Shown: positions 1-14,084, counted from the stretch's first letter. The stretch is DNA of 64,000 nucleotides from Leptodontidium sp. MPI-SDFR-AT-0119 (GCA_020726505.1 JAHLEZ010000002.1:1178001-1242000); one strand, 5' to 3'. The notes: generated from the letters alone by a model not told the origin. Program-made: numbers and translations.

Positions 1-3000
1 AGCTAGTAGAGTTATAAGAAAGCGTAGAAAGTTTATAAGTATAGTAAATATATTTAAAAATATAACTAATATACTTTAGTCTAAAGAGCTTTAAGTTTAA
101 GTAAGATTTAGCTAGGTTTACGGGGATCTTTTTGTTTTTATTATAGAGTTTTAGTTAAGGGGGTCTTTTTATAGATTTATAAGATCTTTAGCTAAGTCTA
201 GCCGGATTTACTATAAGATTTAAGTAGAATTAAGTGGATTTCTAGTGTTTTAGCTATAAAGATACTTAATTTATTAAGTAAAAAAGTTTTTATAAATAAA
301 AATAATATAAGATTCCTTAATATACTTTTAATAAATATATTTAAAGCTTCTTAACTTGAGATTTATAATTATTAAAGTTTAAGAGAGCTTTAAAAAGCTC
401 GAATTTTTAACGAGACAAATTCTTCGTGAGATTATTAGTAAGTATATTAATAGTTAAAAAAATATATTACTTTAAAAGATCCGCGAGTATACTTTTACTT
501 TAACTATATATTATAAATATTAATATAGCGTAGCTTTATTACGATCCTTTTAGTATTATTTATAACGAGCTTAATAATTTATTAATTATTATATAAAATT
601 TCCCACGTCTTACTTAGATTAAGAGTTAAATTTTTAAAGAAGTATTAAAGAGTTATAATTTCTTTACTTATATACTTTAGTATAAGTAATTCTACTTTAA
701 TTATTAAAGTAGTAATTATTACTTGTCTTAATACTTTCTAGATTACTAGCCTATTAAATAAAAAGATTACGTAACCTTAAGATAATCGTCGTGTCTTTAT
801 ATTATTAATAAAAAAGGCGTCGGAAGTAATAATAATTACTCTATTATAATACTTACTATAAATAATACCTAAGAAGCGCGTACTAAACAAGTAATAAATA
901 AGCCAATATATTGCGGTAAAGTATTTAGGCCTAAGGTTTATTACGAATTATAAGAGTAAGGCAATTACATATATAATATCCGGTTTTATAATAATTACTA
1001 TATACAAAACAGAACTTACTCTCTCTTAATATACTTTAATGTATTTCTTAAAAGCTTATCTTATATACTTAATAAGATCGATTTACAGCAGCGGTGTCGT
1101 TAAACAATTATTATTTACTTACTTAAATTTGCGAGTAATCTTCTTAAAGTATTAGTTATAAACTAAGGAGATTGTTTTGCGCTTTCGATTACATAATACT
1201 TTGATTCCCAGGAATTATTTAATATTTCTAAGATTATATATATTATATGCCTAGTTTAGACACTTAATAAGATCCTATTCGAGCTTTTGATTATCTTAGT
1301 AATAAAGTACCTAAATGTCGTCTACGTAAAAGAGGACTAAAATTTTATGTTTAAGATTTATAAATATATAAGGCTCCTTTAAGTAAAGAGAGAGCCCCAA
1401 ATTAGTCAAAGTCTTATTTATATACTTATATTAAAAGTAAAAAGAATCACGCATTCTGTAAAGTACGCGATTAACTCTTAATACTTAGCTAAGCTATTAA
1501 AAACTAAGTAGAAATTAATAGTATATTATTTCGCCGTTTATATCTCTTAAGACATTAATAAAGGCATTAATCACGTCGAAACACTTAACTTTTAAATTAA
1601 AATAAGCTACGAGCGCTATAGCGATTCTAAAAGACTTTATAAAGAGTATATTAATATATATTAATATAATCGTTACTTTACTTTAAAGATTACCCCGAAC
1701 TATTATTTGAGAGTAATATCTTAAGATATATCCGTTTTTATTTAGCTTATACTTAAAGACTTTACATAAGCGAGATAAGTGTGTCTATAATACTCGAATC
1801 GTACTTTTATAAGTACTAGTATTTATATTTATTTATATTCTTTATTTTTAACTTATAGTCTTTTAAAAACTACCTTCTTATTAAGTAGTTCTTAAGATCA
1901 CTCCACCTCTTTAACTTTAATAAAAGATCTTAGACCTTAATTTTAGGAAGTAAAAGCTTCCCTTTTAATAATAAGCGATTTACTTATATCGCTACTATAA
2001 TTATTAAATATACTATTTTAATTAATTCCCTAAAATCGTCTTAATCTTCTTAAAATATATATTAATTAAGTATAAGCTTATAAAAAAGCTAGTTAATTTC
2101 AAATTAAAGATTATTATATTTAATTAAAGTATATTTATTAGAGTTTATACCCTTAAGGTTTAAGTTACCCCTGAGATTAAGATTGCCCTTTTAAGAGCGC
2201 GTTTCTTTAAGGATAATAATAAGTGTTATAAATACTTTATTACTTTTACTCCCTTTACGTAGTTTCTCTTTTTTTCTTGTACTTCTTATTAGCTTTTCTC
2301 GAGCACTTAAGGCTTTAAATTAAGCCGTGGCGGCCTTAACCTTTATTTAAGAATGTGTTATTACTCTCGTTTGTTCTTATATGTTTAACTAAGCTCTTAA
2401 CGCTTTAATTTAAGAGCACGTTATTACTTTCGATAATAAATCCGAGGTTTTAAAAGCTTACGCTTAAGAAGTTAATTACTTTAGACTTTTATTTATAACT
2501 TCTTAAGTTACTTAATTAAAGTTTTTAGTTAATTCCTTTAGTACTTTTTTTAGTAATAGTAACTCTACTCACGAGTAATCCGCTTTTAAAGTAAATAATA
2601 GTATTTAAATCTCGAGTTTAAAAGCTCGAGACGGACCTTTAACTTAGTTTTATAATACGTTTGACACTTAATTTATAAGTTATATATTTTCACTTAGACG
2701 CGATCCCTTTAAGTCTTATTTTATACTTAGCGTAAGCGCTAAGTCGTATACACTCGACCTTTACTCCTTACCCTTTATTAGTACTTTAACTAGCGTATTA
2801 TTTAATATAAGAGTAACTTTAAGAGTTAGAAGTCCTGTTATAATACTTGGTTTTTTAATATCTTTTACCTTTAAGTTTTAACTTTTTATAGTAATAGTTA
2901 GTCCCTTAATAAGCTTAGAAAGTAATATTAAAGCGCTTTTAACTATAGCTATTACTTCTTTAATAGTCTTATTACTTATAAAGTTTTTTAAGATCCCAGC

Positions 3001-4592
3001 CCAATCCACGACCAATTTATCTTCTTTAATAAGATTATAAATCGACTAAGCTTTCTTAATTATAATTATTACTTTTTCTTAACTTAACTTATAAAACAAG
3101 TCTTTATTAAAGCGTACGTTACACGTAATAATAATTTAGTCGAGACGTAACACTTAAATCTAATAAATATTAAAAGTATAAAAACTTACTAAGTATTTAA
3201 TATATACACGCGCATTTACTTTAAATACTCTTTTCTTTTGCCCTTTCGCTCGTTTTATTATTAATAAATATACTTTATACCTAAAGACGTAAATCTTATT
3301 TTAATTTAGTCTAAGATTTATAATAAGCTTTATAACGAGCGTTAAATTATATTATTAAAAGTAGTTACAAAACCACTAATCTAGTATTTTTAATAACGAC
3401 TACTAATTATTTACGCGTTTAAGGCTCTTATTATATAAATAAATGCCTCTTAGTACGTATTTAATAACTAGTTTTATAGGGAGATTTATTAAGAGCCTTA
3501 TTTTAATTTCCTTATTAATTACTTCTTAGCTAGCCTTTTCGGCGCCGTTATTTAACTTATAAGTTAAAGTAAGTAAAAGCTCGAGTTCAATTCCGAGCTT
3601 CTTAACTTAGTTCTTATATCTTGTGAATCCGCGGATAATAATAACTGCCTTTTCTTAATTATATTTTAGTTTATATATTAAGAGTTTAAACTGCCTACGA
3701 ACTTAACGTTTAAAGCTCTTGATATATTTAAAGACTATATTATACTCCTTATTTTAAAGGGCATAACCCACGAGTAATCTATTATACTTATTTTTAAGTA
3801 AAAGGAACTAAGAGTTATTCTTAAATCTAATTAGATAATTAAAGAGATCTTAAGTAACTCTTTAAAATAGTATAAGTAATCGTCTCTCGATTAGACGTTT
3901 AAAGATTACTTAAGATACATAAGTTAAAGCGTAATACTTACACTTAATTCTCTTTACTACCTTAGTAATCCTAATATTCCTAGCTAAGTTTATTAGCTTT
4001 CTTAAGGCATTTAACCTTAAGTATTCAAAGCGTAAATACTAATATATTTCTATATTTATTCTTAGTCTCTTATACTCTCGTAATAATCTATAGAATTTAT
4101 TAATACTTCGTTTAAGCGTTAAAAATATTATAGTACTTATAATATTAAAAGGAATCTTATAGGAGTTTAACGAATAGTTAAAAAGCTCGTTAAATTTAAA
4201 GAATATAAGGTTTTACTTATAAATTAACTATTATATAATTAAGTAGTCCCTTATAAGATCGTTTTCCTCCTTTTAGCGTAGAGTATAATTTATTTTATAA
4301 TACTAAAGCCCGCTATTATAAAGACGAGCTTCGGAGATAATATTAATATAAAATCCTTTTATAATAATAACGTCGTAAAAGGTTAAATTAAATAACTCCC
4401 TATCCGAGTTCTTAAGAGACCCCTTTATAACGCGAATTCCGCGTCTTATAATTAAAAGCTAAGAGCTTTTACACTTTATAATATCCTCTAGTTTAAACTT
4501 AATAAATAATCTTAACTTTAAGAGTAAACGATTGTTAATAAGATTAGTTATATTATAATTATTAAAAGAAGTACTTGACGATAAGGAGTAAG
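1..4592. repeat. RIP-degraded repeat or relic sequence, unclassified
   Basis: This stretch is very A+T-rich and TpA-rich, with stop codons in all six frames and no ORF long enough to be listed. It looks like ancient repeat DNA mutated by RIP. It is the left half of the site into which element A1 inserted, so 1-4597 and 12314 onward were once contiguous. On the minus strand around 2600-2850 the broken translation faintly resembles a retroelement aspartic-protease region (a VLI-K-G-like stretch after a hydrophobic strand). That would suggest an older minus-strand retrotransposon, but the resemblance is weak. No terminal repeats were found within it. Confidence 0.5.
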
Positions 4593-4597
4593 CTAAG

Positions 4598-4846
4598 TGT
4601 GACGACTGTCGCTGTCTAGAGCCTCATTTCCACCGGCTCCACTTAGTACTGCCTAATCGGGACGTACTGAGATTACTATAGTATTAAGTATATTAACTTC
4701 TTATATATAGACTTATTCTTTCCTTACCTTTTTTCCTTTGTAATTATAAATTCTAAGTTAATACTTAATATCGTTATATATTTCTTGTATTAATATATAA
4801 GGCGCTAGTTATACGTAATTGTCGTCTTTTTAAAGCAAGCGTTATA
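4598..4846 (+). repeat. 5' LTR of element A1
   Basis: This 249-bp repeat matches 12065-12313 and 25638-25884. It starts TGTGAC and ends in GTTATA, which corresponds to GTCACA in the 3' copy after C-to-T changes. The internal run TATATATAGACTTATTC is shared by the two A1 LTRs and is probably promoter-proximal. Confidence 0.92.
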
Positions 4847-7800
4847 TTATTTATAACTCTTTTCTTTACGTCTAAAAAGATAGTAAATATCCCTCGCCCT
4901 TTAATTCTCTTATAAGTAATTACGACTTAAAAGCTTAAATATAAGAAAGGCTTATATTAAGCCTTATAATTTAACAAATAGTAATATTAAAACCCTTATT
5001 AATAGTGAAGTTAATATTTACTTTACTATTATTACTCTTATTTTCCTCCTTGACTTCTGCCTTTACACGACGAAGTCGAAACCCTCTCTTCGCTAGACCT
5101 CTCTCTTTAACTCGCTAAGTTAAGCCGAAAGTTGTTTCTCCTTTAATAAAGTGACCCACTATAGACGACGCTAATATATTATTTACCTCCTTTTTTGTCC
5201 CTTTATTTAACTCTCTTAATACTAATACTCTTAGAGTTAATACTTCTACTAATATATTAAGGAGTAATATAAAGCTTATGAGGACATATATAAGAGAGAC
5301 GTTATAAGAAAGTCGACTTTATATTTTAAAAGAGTAACTCACAGAGAGTCGCCTAAAGAACTAGTAGTTAAAGTTGTCGCTTTAATAATAGTGACTTATA
5401 ACTAACGAGTCTCTATTACGTAAACTCGCCCTAAGATTTATAACTTTTTAAGAAGGGGACATATTCTTTTATCTTTTAATTAAAAAAACTCTTGCCCTTA
5501 AGTTAAATAAAAGTAAAGGTAAGGTATAAAGTACTCTTGACTCTAGTAAACTATTAGACGACAATAGTAATAATAACTACTAACCTCCTCACATCTTACG
5601 TCGTTATTCCCCCTTTTTCTTTAAGATGTCTTAAATATTTATAGTCTCACGAATTAAGAAGATCTTTAACTTAAATAATAAGCTTTTAAATAGTATTAAT
5701 TATAATTTACGTCTATAAGAAGTCTAAGTCTAAAACGCCTTACGTCGGTACGACTAATACTTCGTTAATAACGACTACTAGAAGGACTAGTTATTAGTAT
5801 AAATAAAAGGAATAACTCGCACGTTCTTAGAACCCTCCTTTTTATCCTTAATACTTAACAATGACAGAAACATTATAAATGCGCTCGACTTAGTTAATTA
5901 AGTAGTTAAATTCTTAACTAACCCTTATAAGTAATAAATAACGTGTAACCTTTACTTCGCGTTAAAAATAAAAGCCGCGAGATAAACCTTTTAAGACTTT
6001 TATTAATAATTTAGAATTCTTATTAGCTAAAGTAACGTAACTAATAACTTAATACTTAAAATAGACTTATAAGACAAGCTTTTGTCCCGTTTATATAAGT
6101 AATTATTTTATAAGTATTAAAGAGTTAAAACTTTAAAAGAGTATATAAAAGTAGTTTAAGCTAAAGACTAAGGATAAGTTATAAAGAGTACTATTTACGT
6201 TAGTCGCTTTAGCCCCTTAATAATAAATATAAATTCTTATCCCCGATTTTAAGTTAATATCTTTTTAGGGATTATAAGAAAGTCACTTTAAGCTTTTATT
6301 ACTTTTACGTCTTAGTAATAAGAAACTAGTTAACTCTTAAGTTAATAAATCTTTACACGAGCTAATACACCTTATACTTAAATACTAGCGAATGCCCCAC
6401 GGCATTTTCCTTAGAGACCCCTTAGTCGTGGTTATACCTCCCGTCTTAACGAAATAAAAGTAAGCGCCGACGACAGTAGTCTTATGTTTAATAGCTAAGC
6501 TATAAACAATAACGATAACTTATTAATAAAAGAACTTACTCTACGAGTAAAAGACTTAACTTAAGAAAAGGCTTCTTTTTAAGTATAATACGAGATATAC
6601 AATATCTTAATCTTACGAAGCTTCTTAGTGGACTAGTACTTACTACTTATATCGCTCTCTCTAAGAATAGACTTATATATAAGTTACTTATACTTTTTAA
6701 TTCCGGAGTTAATAGTTATTATTTTATTAATTACTCTCTTTTAAAGTCTCTTTCCTTATTTTTAAAACCTTTAATTCACTTATTACTTTTACTTATCTTT
6801 ATTAAAAGATTTAATAGTCGAACTGGCTAAACTATTAATTATTATATTACGTTAAATTTAATAATTAATAAGCGTTTATAGTTATTTACTCCCTTCTTAA
6901 TTACTTACTTAAGAAACTATAAAGTAATTATTAAAGGATTATAACTAAAGTATTACGAAGTACTCTTAAATGCCGCTAAACGACGGCTTATTTAGCCGTT
7001 AGATTACCTTTTAATAGTAAGTTATAATAAACTAATTAAGGTCTAAGACTTACGTGTATATAAGATTCATTAACGCTACTAGCGCGACATTGAGCGTAAA
7101 GACGCTAAGTTACGTGAATTTTAAAGCCGCCGTGATTCCTAACTTCCCGAGTCGACTTCGACAACTGATTTATTACCTTTAGACTTTATATTAAGTATAA
7201 ATACAATAGACACTATAAAGTATACCCTTACTACTCTCCCTTAATATCACTGAGTTATATAAGACGGACGTGTGTCTTACTTTATTAATAATCTCGATTT
7301 CGTAATATATACTAATTTCGTAATATATTTTATTTTATAATTAAATTAAAAAGACGGATTATACGTTAATGACTTCTTTACTTCCTTAATAACCTTAGAA
7401 CTTATTATTATTAACTACTCGATTATTATTAAGTCTAGAAAACTAGCGATTATATTAATAGAAAATTAAACTTAATATCTTACGTAATATAATCGAATTA
7501 TATTAGATACTAAAGATATTAATTCTATAGATATATAGTTATCGAGCCTACACTTATAGTTAATCTCTAATTATAGAACTACTATAAGTTATAAAAAAAA
7601 AGATTAAAGAAATCCGTTATAATTGTACTAAAAGTGTGAAGTCGAGAACTTATACCTCCCTAAAATTAAGCCCACGGCGTTAGTAAAGGAAATCCACTCC
7701 CTTATTTCTTTAACACTTAATACTTCGTTTACTTCTTCTTTCCTTTTTGTTTTAAGTATAAAACCCCTTACGTATTCTTTACTTTTTTCTCTTACTATAC

Positions 7801-8759
7801 CTTTTAATAAATACTTTGTTTCGAAATATATAGTAGCCTTTAAAAGTAACTATATTACTATTTTTATTAAAGAAGTTATACTAATAATAAATTCTATATT
7901 AATTTCTAAGAGTTAAAAATACTTAGACCCGCGCCTTTTAAGTATATAGTATTACCCCTAATTAATCCTTAATACTAATATTATTATTAAACTTACTTTT
8001 ATTATCAATCCTCTATATACTATAGAGCTCTCGTATTAATAAGTGCGACTTATAATAAAGCTTAAAGAGTGTGCGCACTCCGCTACTAATAGTTCCTTAC
8101 TTTAATTAAGAAGTATATTAAATAACTAGCCTAGTTAATATATATAACCGCTCTTACAACTAAATTATATATATATCTTAATTAAACTGGCCTAAATAGA
8201 AGTTATTGAGCCAAGGAGTAGAACTACTAAGCTTTTATACCCCTAAGACTAAATCAACTCCCCTTAATTCGCTTCTTTTACGCGTAGAATATATATTAAA
8301 GATTACGTTAATTTACTTTAAAAGATATAAATATAACTTTCTCTCACATACGACTTAACTATAAAAGCTCCTCCTTCTTTAACTTATTCTCTTTAACCAC
8401 GAGATAAGTTACTAATTATAAAGCGACGTGGGAAAGCTCGTTAACGTCTAATTATTAAGATCTTCTCGATTAGCGCTATAGTGTTTTATATATTAATAAA
8501 ACAGAAGTCTAAAGATAAAATATTTATAATAACTTTATAAAAAATCAATGCCTTAATTAATTAAAGAAACTAAGAGCGAAAGAAAGCCGCTATTATATTA
8601 GCCCTAATTATCGAACTCACTTACTGCCGCTAGTTAATTATATAGTTTACACTTTCTATTTAAGAGTTAGACATTAAATTACTAATTCCCCTAAAATACA
8701 CTAATTAGACTTACGTATTCTCTAAGGTAGAAAGTGATATTCTCCCTCCTTATTACTTG

Positions 8760-11700
8760 TATAATCAAAAAATTAAGCTAGAAAAAGAGGGTAAGAAAGT
8801 ACTTAAGTATTTGCTATTATATAAGATATTAATTAAAGAACTTAAAGTTATTAAATAATATATTACGGATAACTTAAATAAAGTATTTATTAAGCCGTCT
8901 TAAGTATTATTCATTACCTTTATTCTCTTTATTAAGAAGCCGAATGGCTCCTTGCGGTTATATATTGATTTCTAAGTATTAAATTCCCTCACTTAGAAGG
9001 ACTAATACCCTTTACTTCTAATTAATAAGATCCTAGCCTATATAGCTAACGCTCGTATCTTTATTAAATTAGACATTTATTAAGCCTTCTACTAAATCCG
9101 AATAGACTTAGTATTAAAGGAGTATATTACCTTTTACACAAGATACGGCGTATATAAGTGTAAAGTTCTTTTATTTAGCTTAATTAATAGCCCTACTACT
9201 TACTAACGTTATATAAACGATATTCTCTTTAATTACCTTAATGATTTTTATATAATATACTTAGACGACATTCTTATATACTTTAAGGACTCCTTATAAT
9301 ATTAGCTCTATATTAAAAAGGTACTTTAACGTCTTAATAACGTTAGGCTATAGGCCGACTTAAAGAAGTGTAAGTTTAAAGTAATATAAACTAAGTACTT
9401 AAGATTTATTATATTAACTTTTAGCTTAAAAGTTAATCTTAAGAAGGTCTTTATTATTTGTAAATAGACTTACTTTAACTTTATTAAAGGTGTATAGTCT
9501 TTCCTTAGTTTTTATAACTTTTATTAGAGATTTATTCGTAATTACGGCATTATAACGAAACCTCTTATTTAGTTAATTAAGAATAACGTTCCCTTTTACT
9601 TTATTATAAAGTGCGAAGATACCTTCGACTTCTTTAAATATACTCTCACGTCTACACCTCTCTTAAGACACTACTAACAGGATTTACTTTACTTCTTAAA
9701 GACAGATGCTAATAATAATATTATAGCCGGAGTCTTCTCTTAATAATACGGTGACGATTAATTCTTTATTACTTTCTTTTTAAAGACTATATTACTTATT
9801 AAGCTTAATTACGTAGTACATGATAAAGAGATGTTAGTTATTATTAGATCCTTTAGGCACTAGCGTGCTAAATTAGTAGGAGCCCCTTACTAAGTCTATG
9901 TCGTAATAAACTATAAGGCCTTAGAATACTTTATGACCTTTAAGTAATTAAATATTAAATAAGTATAATAAGTAGAGCTTTTAGCGGACTATAATTTTAT
10001 AATCACGTACTATCTTAGGATCTATAACCCCTTAGTAGACGCACTTTCTTATAAGTTAAACGAGTTAAATTAATAAAACTTTATAAAGAAGACTTAACAC
10101 CTTTAATAACTCTTACACTAAGACTAAGTTAACTTTAGCTTATTATTTATAAAGTTACGGCCGCTTAACGACGCCGACATGTTAGTAGCCGACGTTAAGC
10201 TTGTTGCCTTTATATTAATATTCTTTATTATATAGTAAATCTTAAAGGCTAATTACACTGCCCCCTTCTTATAAACTCTACGTAAATAAGTTATATTAAA
10301 CTCTCTAAGTAAACTTAGCCTAAAGGGCGACCTCTTACTTCACGACGGCCGCCTCTTAGTCCTTAATGTCGATTACCTTTAAACCCTCCTTATATAAGAG
10401 GTTTATAATCAAGTCACCACAGCGCACCCTGATACTAAGAAGACGATTTAAATACTCTCTTCTTAGTATTAGTAGCACGGAATTACGTCAATAGTCTAGT
10501 AATACTATTATAACTATTATACTTGCCGACGAATTTAAGTCCCCCGGGATAAAAAGCCTAGACTCCTTTATCCTCTCCTTATTCTGTTTAAACTATAAGA
10601 ATATATTATAATAAACTACTACTCTTTTATTAAAGACAAGTGTCGGTGCAGTACCGGTTCATGTACCACGCCGCATGTGTGAATATATTCCAATGCGAGT
10701 ATGGCGACAGAGTAATAAAGTGTGGTTCAAAATCTGTGTATATTCTAAGAGAGTGTGAGGAGAGCCAGACTATATACTACGAAACCCCACCGAATCTCCA
10801 CCGAAACTAGTCCGGCTAGGCTCTAACCCCTGACTTTGACCCGCACCCCCTTCTCCAGACCGAAGTATGCTTATGCAGGGACCTGTGGACTAACAACAAG
10901 TATAGATTTAATAACGTCCTTATTTTTATTAATAAATTTAGTAAATAAGTTATTAGTATCCCCTGCCAAAAGACGATAGATGCTCAGAAGCTAACTATTA
11001 TATATATTTACTGTATATATTACTACTTTAGAGCCCCCTTAACTATTACTTTTAATAAAGGTCCCTAGTTTGTATTTAGGTTTTAGACCGCCCTTAACAA
11101 GATCCTCGGAACTAAGAGATAGTTGTCCGCTACTAACTACTCGCAAACAAATAGCTAGACCGAAGTATATAACTAATACCTATAGAAACGACTCCGACCT
11201 TTCGTTACGTATTATTAAGACGACTAATTAAATTACTTCTTTATTATAAACTACGCCTAAATGTCCCTCTTACACGATTCCCTAGGGGGACTCTCTTTAT
11301 TTGAGGTAGTCTATAGATATATACTACGTATAAATTAGGACTAGAAAATTGACTTATTAGACTTAGTTACCCCCGCTAATAAGTTAAACACTTAATAAGC
11401 TATTAATTATATTTAACGTTATAAGAGAATATAAGATATGGCTTAGTCGAACCTCACTGTGGCCTAAGTAAAGATGGCTAAGTCTTATAACGCCTCTCGC
11501 CACAATGTCGACTTTAATAAAGATAACTTAATTTAACTTAATATACGCTATTTTAAGACACTTTGTCTATTAAAGAAATTAGATATACTGACTAATAAAT
11601 TATTTAGAGTACTCGAGAAGGTAAGACACTTGTACCGCCTAGAATTACTAGCGAGTATAAAGGTCTATAACGTTTTTCCGGCTAATAAGTTACGCCGAGA

Positions 11701-11965
11701 CTTTAACGACCCCTTATTAAGCTAAGTATAAGATGCCCCCCCGCTAATTAATATTATAAGTGACGACGAGTAAGAACTAAAAGAAGTGCTTACTTACTAT
11801 AAGAAAGGCAAGACTTTATTTTATTATGTCACTTAGCTTAATTAAGACGTTAACTTAGACTAATATAATGCCTTTAACTTTAAGTACACTCTATATAAAG
11901 TCAGGGATTTCCACTTTAGTTACCCCAAGTAAGTAAGACCCCCGGCTAAGCTACCTAAATAAATT
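8760..11965 (+). pseudogene. A1 pol relic: reverse transcriptase, RNase H, integrase, chromodomain
   Basis: Recognisable Ty3/gypsy pol motifs survive between stops and frame breaks. The RT fragment runs from about 8935 to 9540, with the catalytic box YLDDILIY at about 9258-9281 and the upstream YIDF and KLDI-like strands. RNase H follows at about 9690-10000. The integrase core around 11040-11090 keeps the G-P-x-F-V block, and the downstream strip up to about 11640 is collinear with gypsy integrases. A chromodomain-like segment lies at about 11770-11910 and ends in the R-D-F-H motif followed by a proline-rich tail. Many tryptophan and glutamine positions are stops, as expected from RIP. The 10641-10895 insert splits the integrase between its N-terminal and catalytic parts. 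Confidence 0.85.
10641..10895 (+). mobile_element. Solo-LTR-like insertion in the integrase region of A1
   Basis: This 255-bp insert starts TGTCGG and ends CTAACA. A 5-bp duplication ACAAG lies on each side (10636-10640 and 10896-10900). Removing it plus one ACAAG restores the collinear integrase translation of A1. Its base composition is balanced and not TpA-rich, unlike the surrounding DNA, so it probably inserted after RIP or was too short to be recognised. It has no coding capacity. TG...CA ends, a 5-bp duplication and this size fit a solo LTR from a family not otherwise present in the window. A short non-autonomous element is the alternative. Confidence 0.82.
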
Positions 11966-12064
11966 AAAGTATAAGAAAACAGTATTAACGACTACGACGA
12001 CCTCGATAGTAACAAGGAGATAAACTAATACTCGAGGACAAGCTTTTTCCGGAGGGGGGGGTAA

Positions 12065-12313
12065 TATGACGACTGTCGCTGTTTAAAGCCTTATTTCTAC
12101 CGGCTTTATTTAATACTGCCCGATCGGGACGTACCGAGATTACTATAGTATTAAGTATATTAACCTCTTATATATAGACTTATTCTTTCCTTACCTTCTT
12201 TCCTTTGTAGTTATAGATTCTAAGTTAATACTTAGTATTGTTATATGTCTCTTGTGTTGATATGTGAGGCGCTAGTTACACGTGATTGTCGTCTTTCTAG
12301 GGCAAGCGTCACA
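12065..12313 (+). repeat. 3' LTR of element A1
   Basis: This 249-bp LTR is preceded by the polypurine tract GGAGGGGGGG plus TAA. It ends GTCACA and is followed by the duplicated target CTAAG. It is better preserved than the 5' copy in its second half, for example keeping ACACGTGATTG where the 5' LTR has ATACGTAATTG. Confidence 0.92.
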
Positions 12314-12318
12314 CTAAG

Positions 12319-14084
12319 TCTTACATAAAATAAACATTAGGTTAGTAATCTTTTACGAGGCTTAAAAGGATTATTACTTATATTTACGTGCCGCTCTTTA
12401 CCCCTTTATTTAAGATATTTCTAAGGAACGTAAACTTACTTTTGCCTTTATTACCGGCGCTCTTAATAATGTCCTTAGTAACTTAAAGTATTAGTTTATT
12501 TAATTTAATTTAGTTTCGTAGTCCCTTTTATTTACTACTAGTAAAGTACTATCGGATTTACTTTATTATAGCGTTATTTATTAGGGGATTTAGTCTAATA
12601 TTTTTATCGAGGTCCTTTATATAAACCTTTTTATAAATAATAAGTTAAAGTCGAGTGTAATTTAAAAGGCTTTATTTATAAGTTTAATTATTTTAGTAAG
12701 TGTATAATTTCTCAGGGGATTTCCCTTTTAAAGGTTTATAAGCGTCTTTATTACCTTTTAACGTCGCTTTATTATTAGATAATTGTTCGCTAAGAGTAAC
12801 GAAGTGTCTATAACCTTAGGTTTTATAACCTAATATAAGAGCTTAGTACTAAGGACTTAATTCATTAGCGTAAAAGAAGCGAGTTAGCTAATTAATCGTG
12901 TAAGGAGGGGGGAGACCAAGGGTCTTACACTCTTAGATTTTCTTATTTTAGCGCTTTACCCATGAGCGATTAAAGTTTCCTATTATAACTAGGAAATTAA
13001 CTATATTAATCGTTCCTTTTACATCTAATACCTTATATAGCTAAGCTTTTTAAATCAGCTCTTAGTAAAACATAATTTATACGCGAGGGTTACTCTTCCC
13101 CTTAGTCTTAAGAGATTTTTAATAATCGTTTTGTGTCTAAGTTTAAATCGACATTTCCGTTTAATAGAGTACCTCCTTAAGAGAGCGAAGGATCACTTGA
13201 ATATTTATGCGCTTTTCTTGTACTACTCGAGCTACTATAATACTAAAGAATTACTTAACTATACTCCTCTCGATTTAGTCGTAGAGTTTAAAGTAGTTAA
13301 AAGCTCGGGACTATTAAATTACACTTTATAAGACGTACTCTTTAGCCTTAACTTCCACTTACTTCTAGAGTAACTTAGGGGTTATAAGGTTAGGCCTTAC
13401 TAATAACACTAGGAGCGGTTCAAACATTCTAGAGTTACCCCTTACGCTAAGAGTTAAAGGCGTAAACGTTTAATTGCCTCCGCCCTCGGAACCTAAGCTA
13501 ACGATAACTACATTACCTACTATAGTACTCGAGGATCTAAGAGCTTTCCTAGCGTTTCCTAGAATTACTACTTAATTATTAATTGCCTAGGTCTTAAGTT
13601 ATTCTTTATAAGTATATATAAAGAGCTAATAGTTTATATTGTTTTTAGTATTGGCTTCCTCTACGAACTCTTTAATAATTAGAGGAGTAATATTAAAGAT
13701 TTTAAATAAAGACACAGTATCTTTTTTATTAAGGTCGACGTATAATTAAAATCTAAGTATATTTACTATAAGCGTAAAGTATATAAACTATACTAGCTAA
13801 TCTTCTAGTTTATTACATAAGATATTAGATAATAAGAGCCTAATAGGTTCGTTAATACTTATAGAAGACATATTAAATGATCGATATATAATTATAAAAT
13901 TAAAGGTAGAGGTTAAATAATCGTAGAACTTATTAACTGAAAGTTCTTCTACGAATGCGCCGTGTAGCTTAAATAAGACAGGTGTGGCTCTTAACTGTCG
14001 TGCAAAAAGCGGACCCGCTGTCTGTAGACTGCGTATTTGGTTATATAACCTCTTCACCCCACGCCACGTGATTTCTGCGCAACA
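12319..14084. other. A+T-rich degenerate DNA with an ankyrin-like ORF fragment
   Basis: This is the right half of the A1 target site. It is RIP-like in composition and mostly featureless. A 66-codon plus-strand ORF (13131-13331) has an ankyrin-repeat flavour (H-F-R-L-I-E-Y-L-L-K-R-A-K-D, then Y-T-P-L-D-L-V-V). It could be the remains of a RIP-mutated ankyrin-type host gene, but the match rests on one or two degenerate repeats. From about 13,960 the composition becomes less A+T-rich. No repeat termini were seen. Confidence 0.35.

Larger units (their letters stand above)
4598..12313 (+). mobile_element. Element A1: complete Ty3/gypsy LTR retrotransposon with chromodomain, RIP-inactivated
   Basis: Two 249-bp LTRs (4598-4846 and 12065-12313) bracket the element. 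It is flanked by a perfect 5-bp target-site duplication CTAAG (4593-4597 and 12314-12318). The better preserved LTR ends read GTCACA and the opposite end TGTGAC, a perfect terminal inverted repeat. The internal order on the plus strand is a gag-like region (about 4850-8500), reverse transcriptase, RNase H, integrase and a C-terminal chromodomain. A G-rich polypurine tract (12053-12062) abuts the 3' LTR. Every LTR-to-LTR difference I saw by eye is a C/T or G/A transition, and the reading frames are full of stops, as RIP produces. A 255-bp insertion interrupts the integrase region. Confidence 0.92.
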
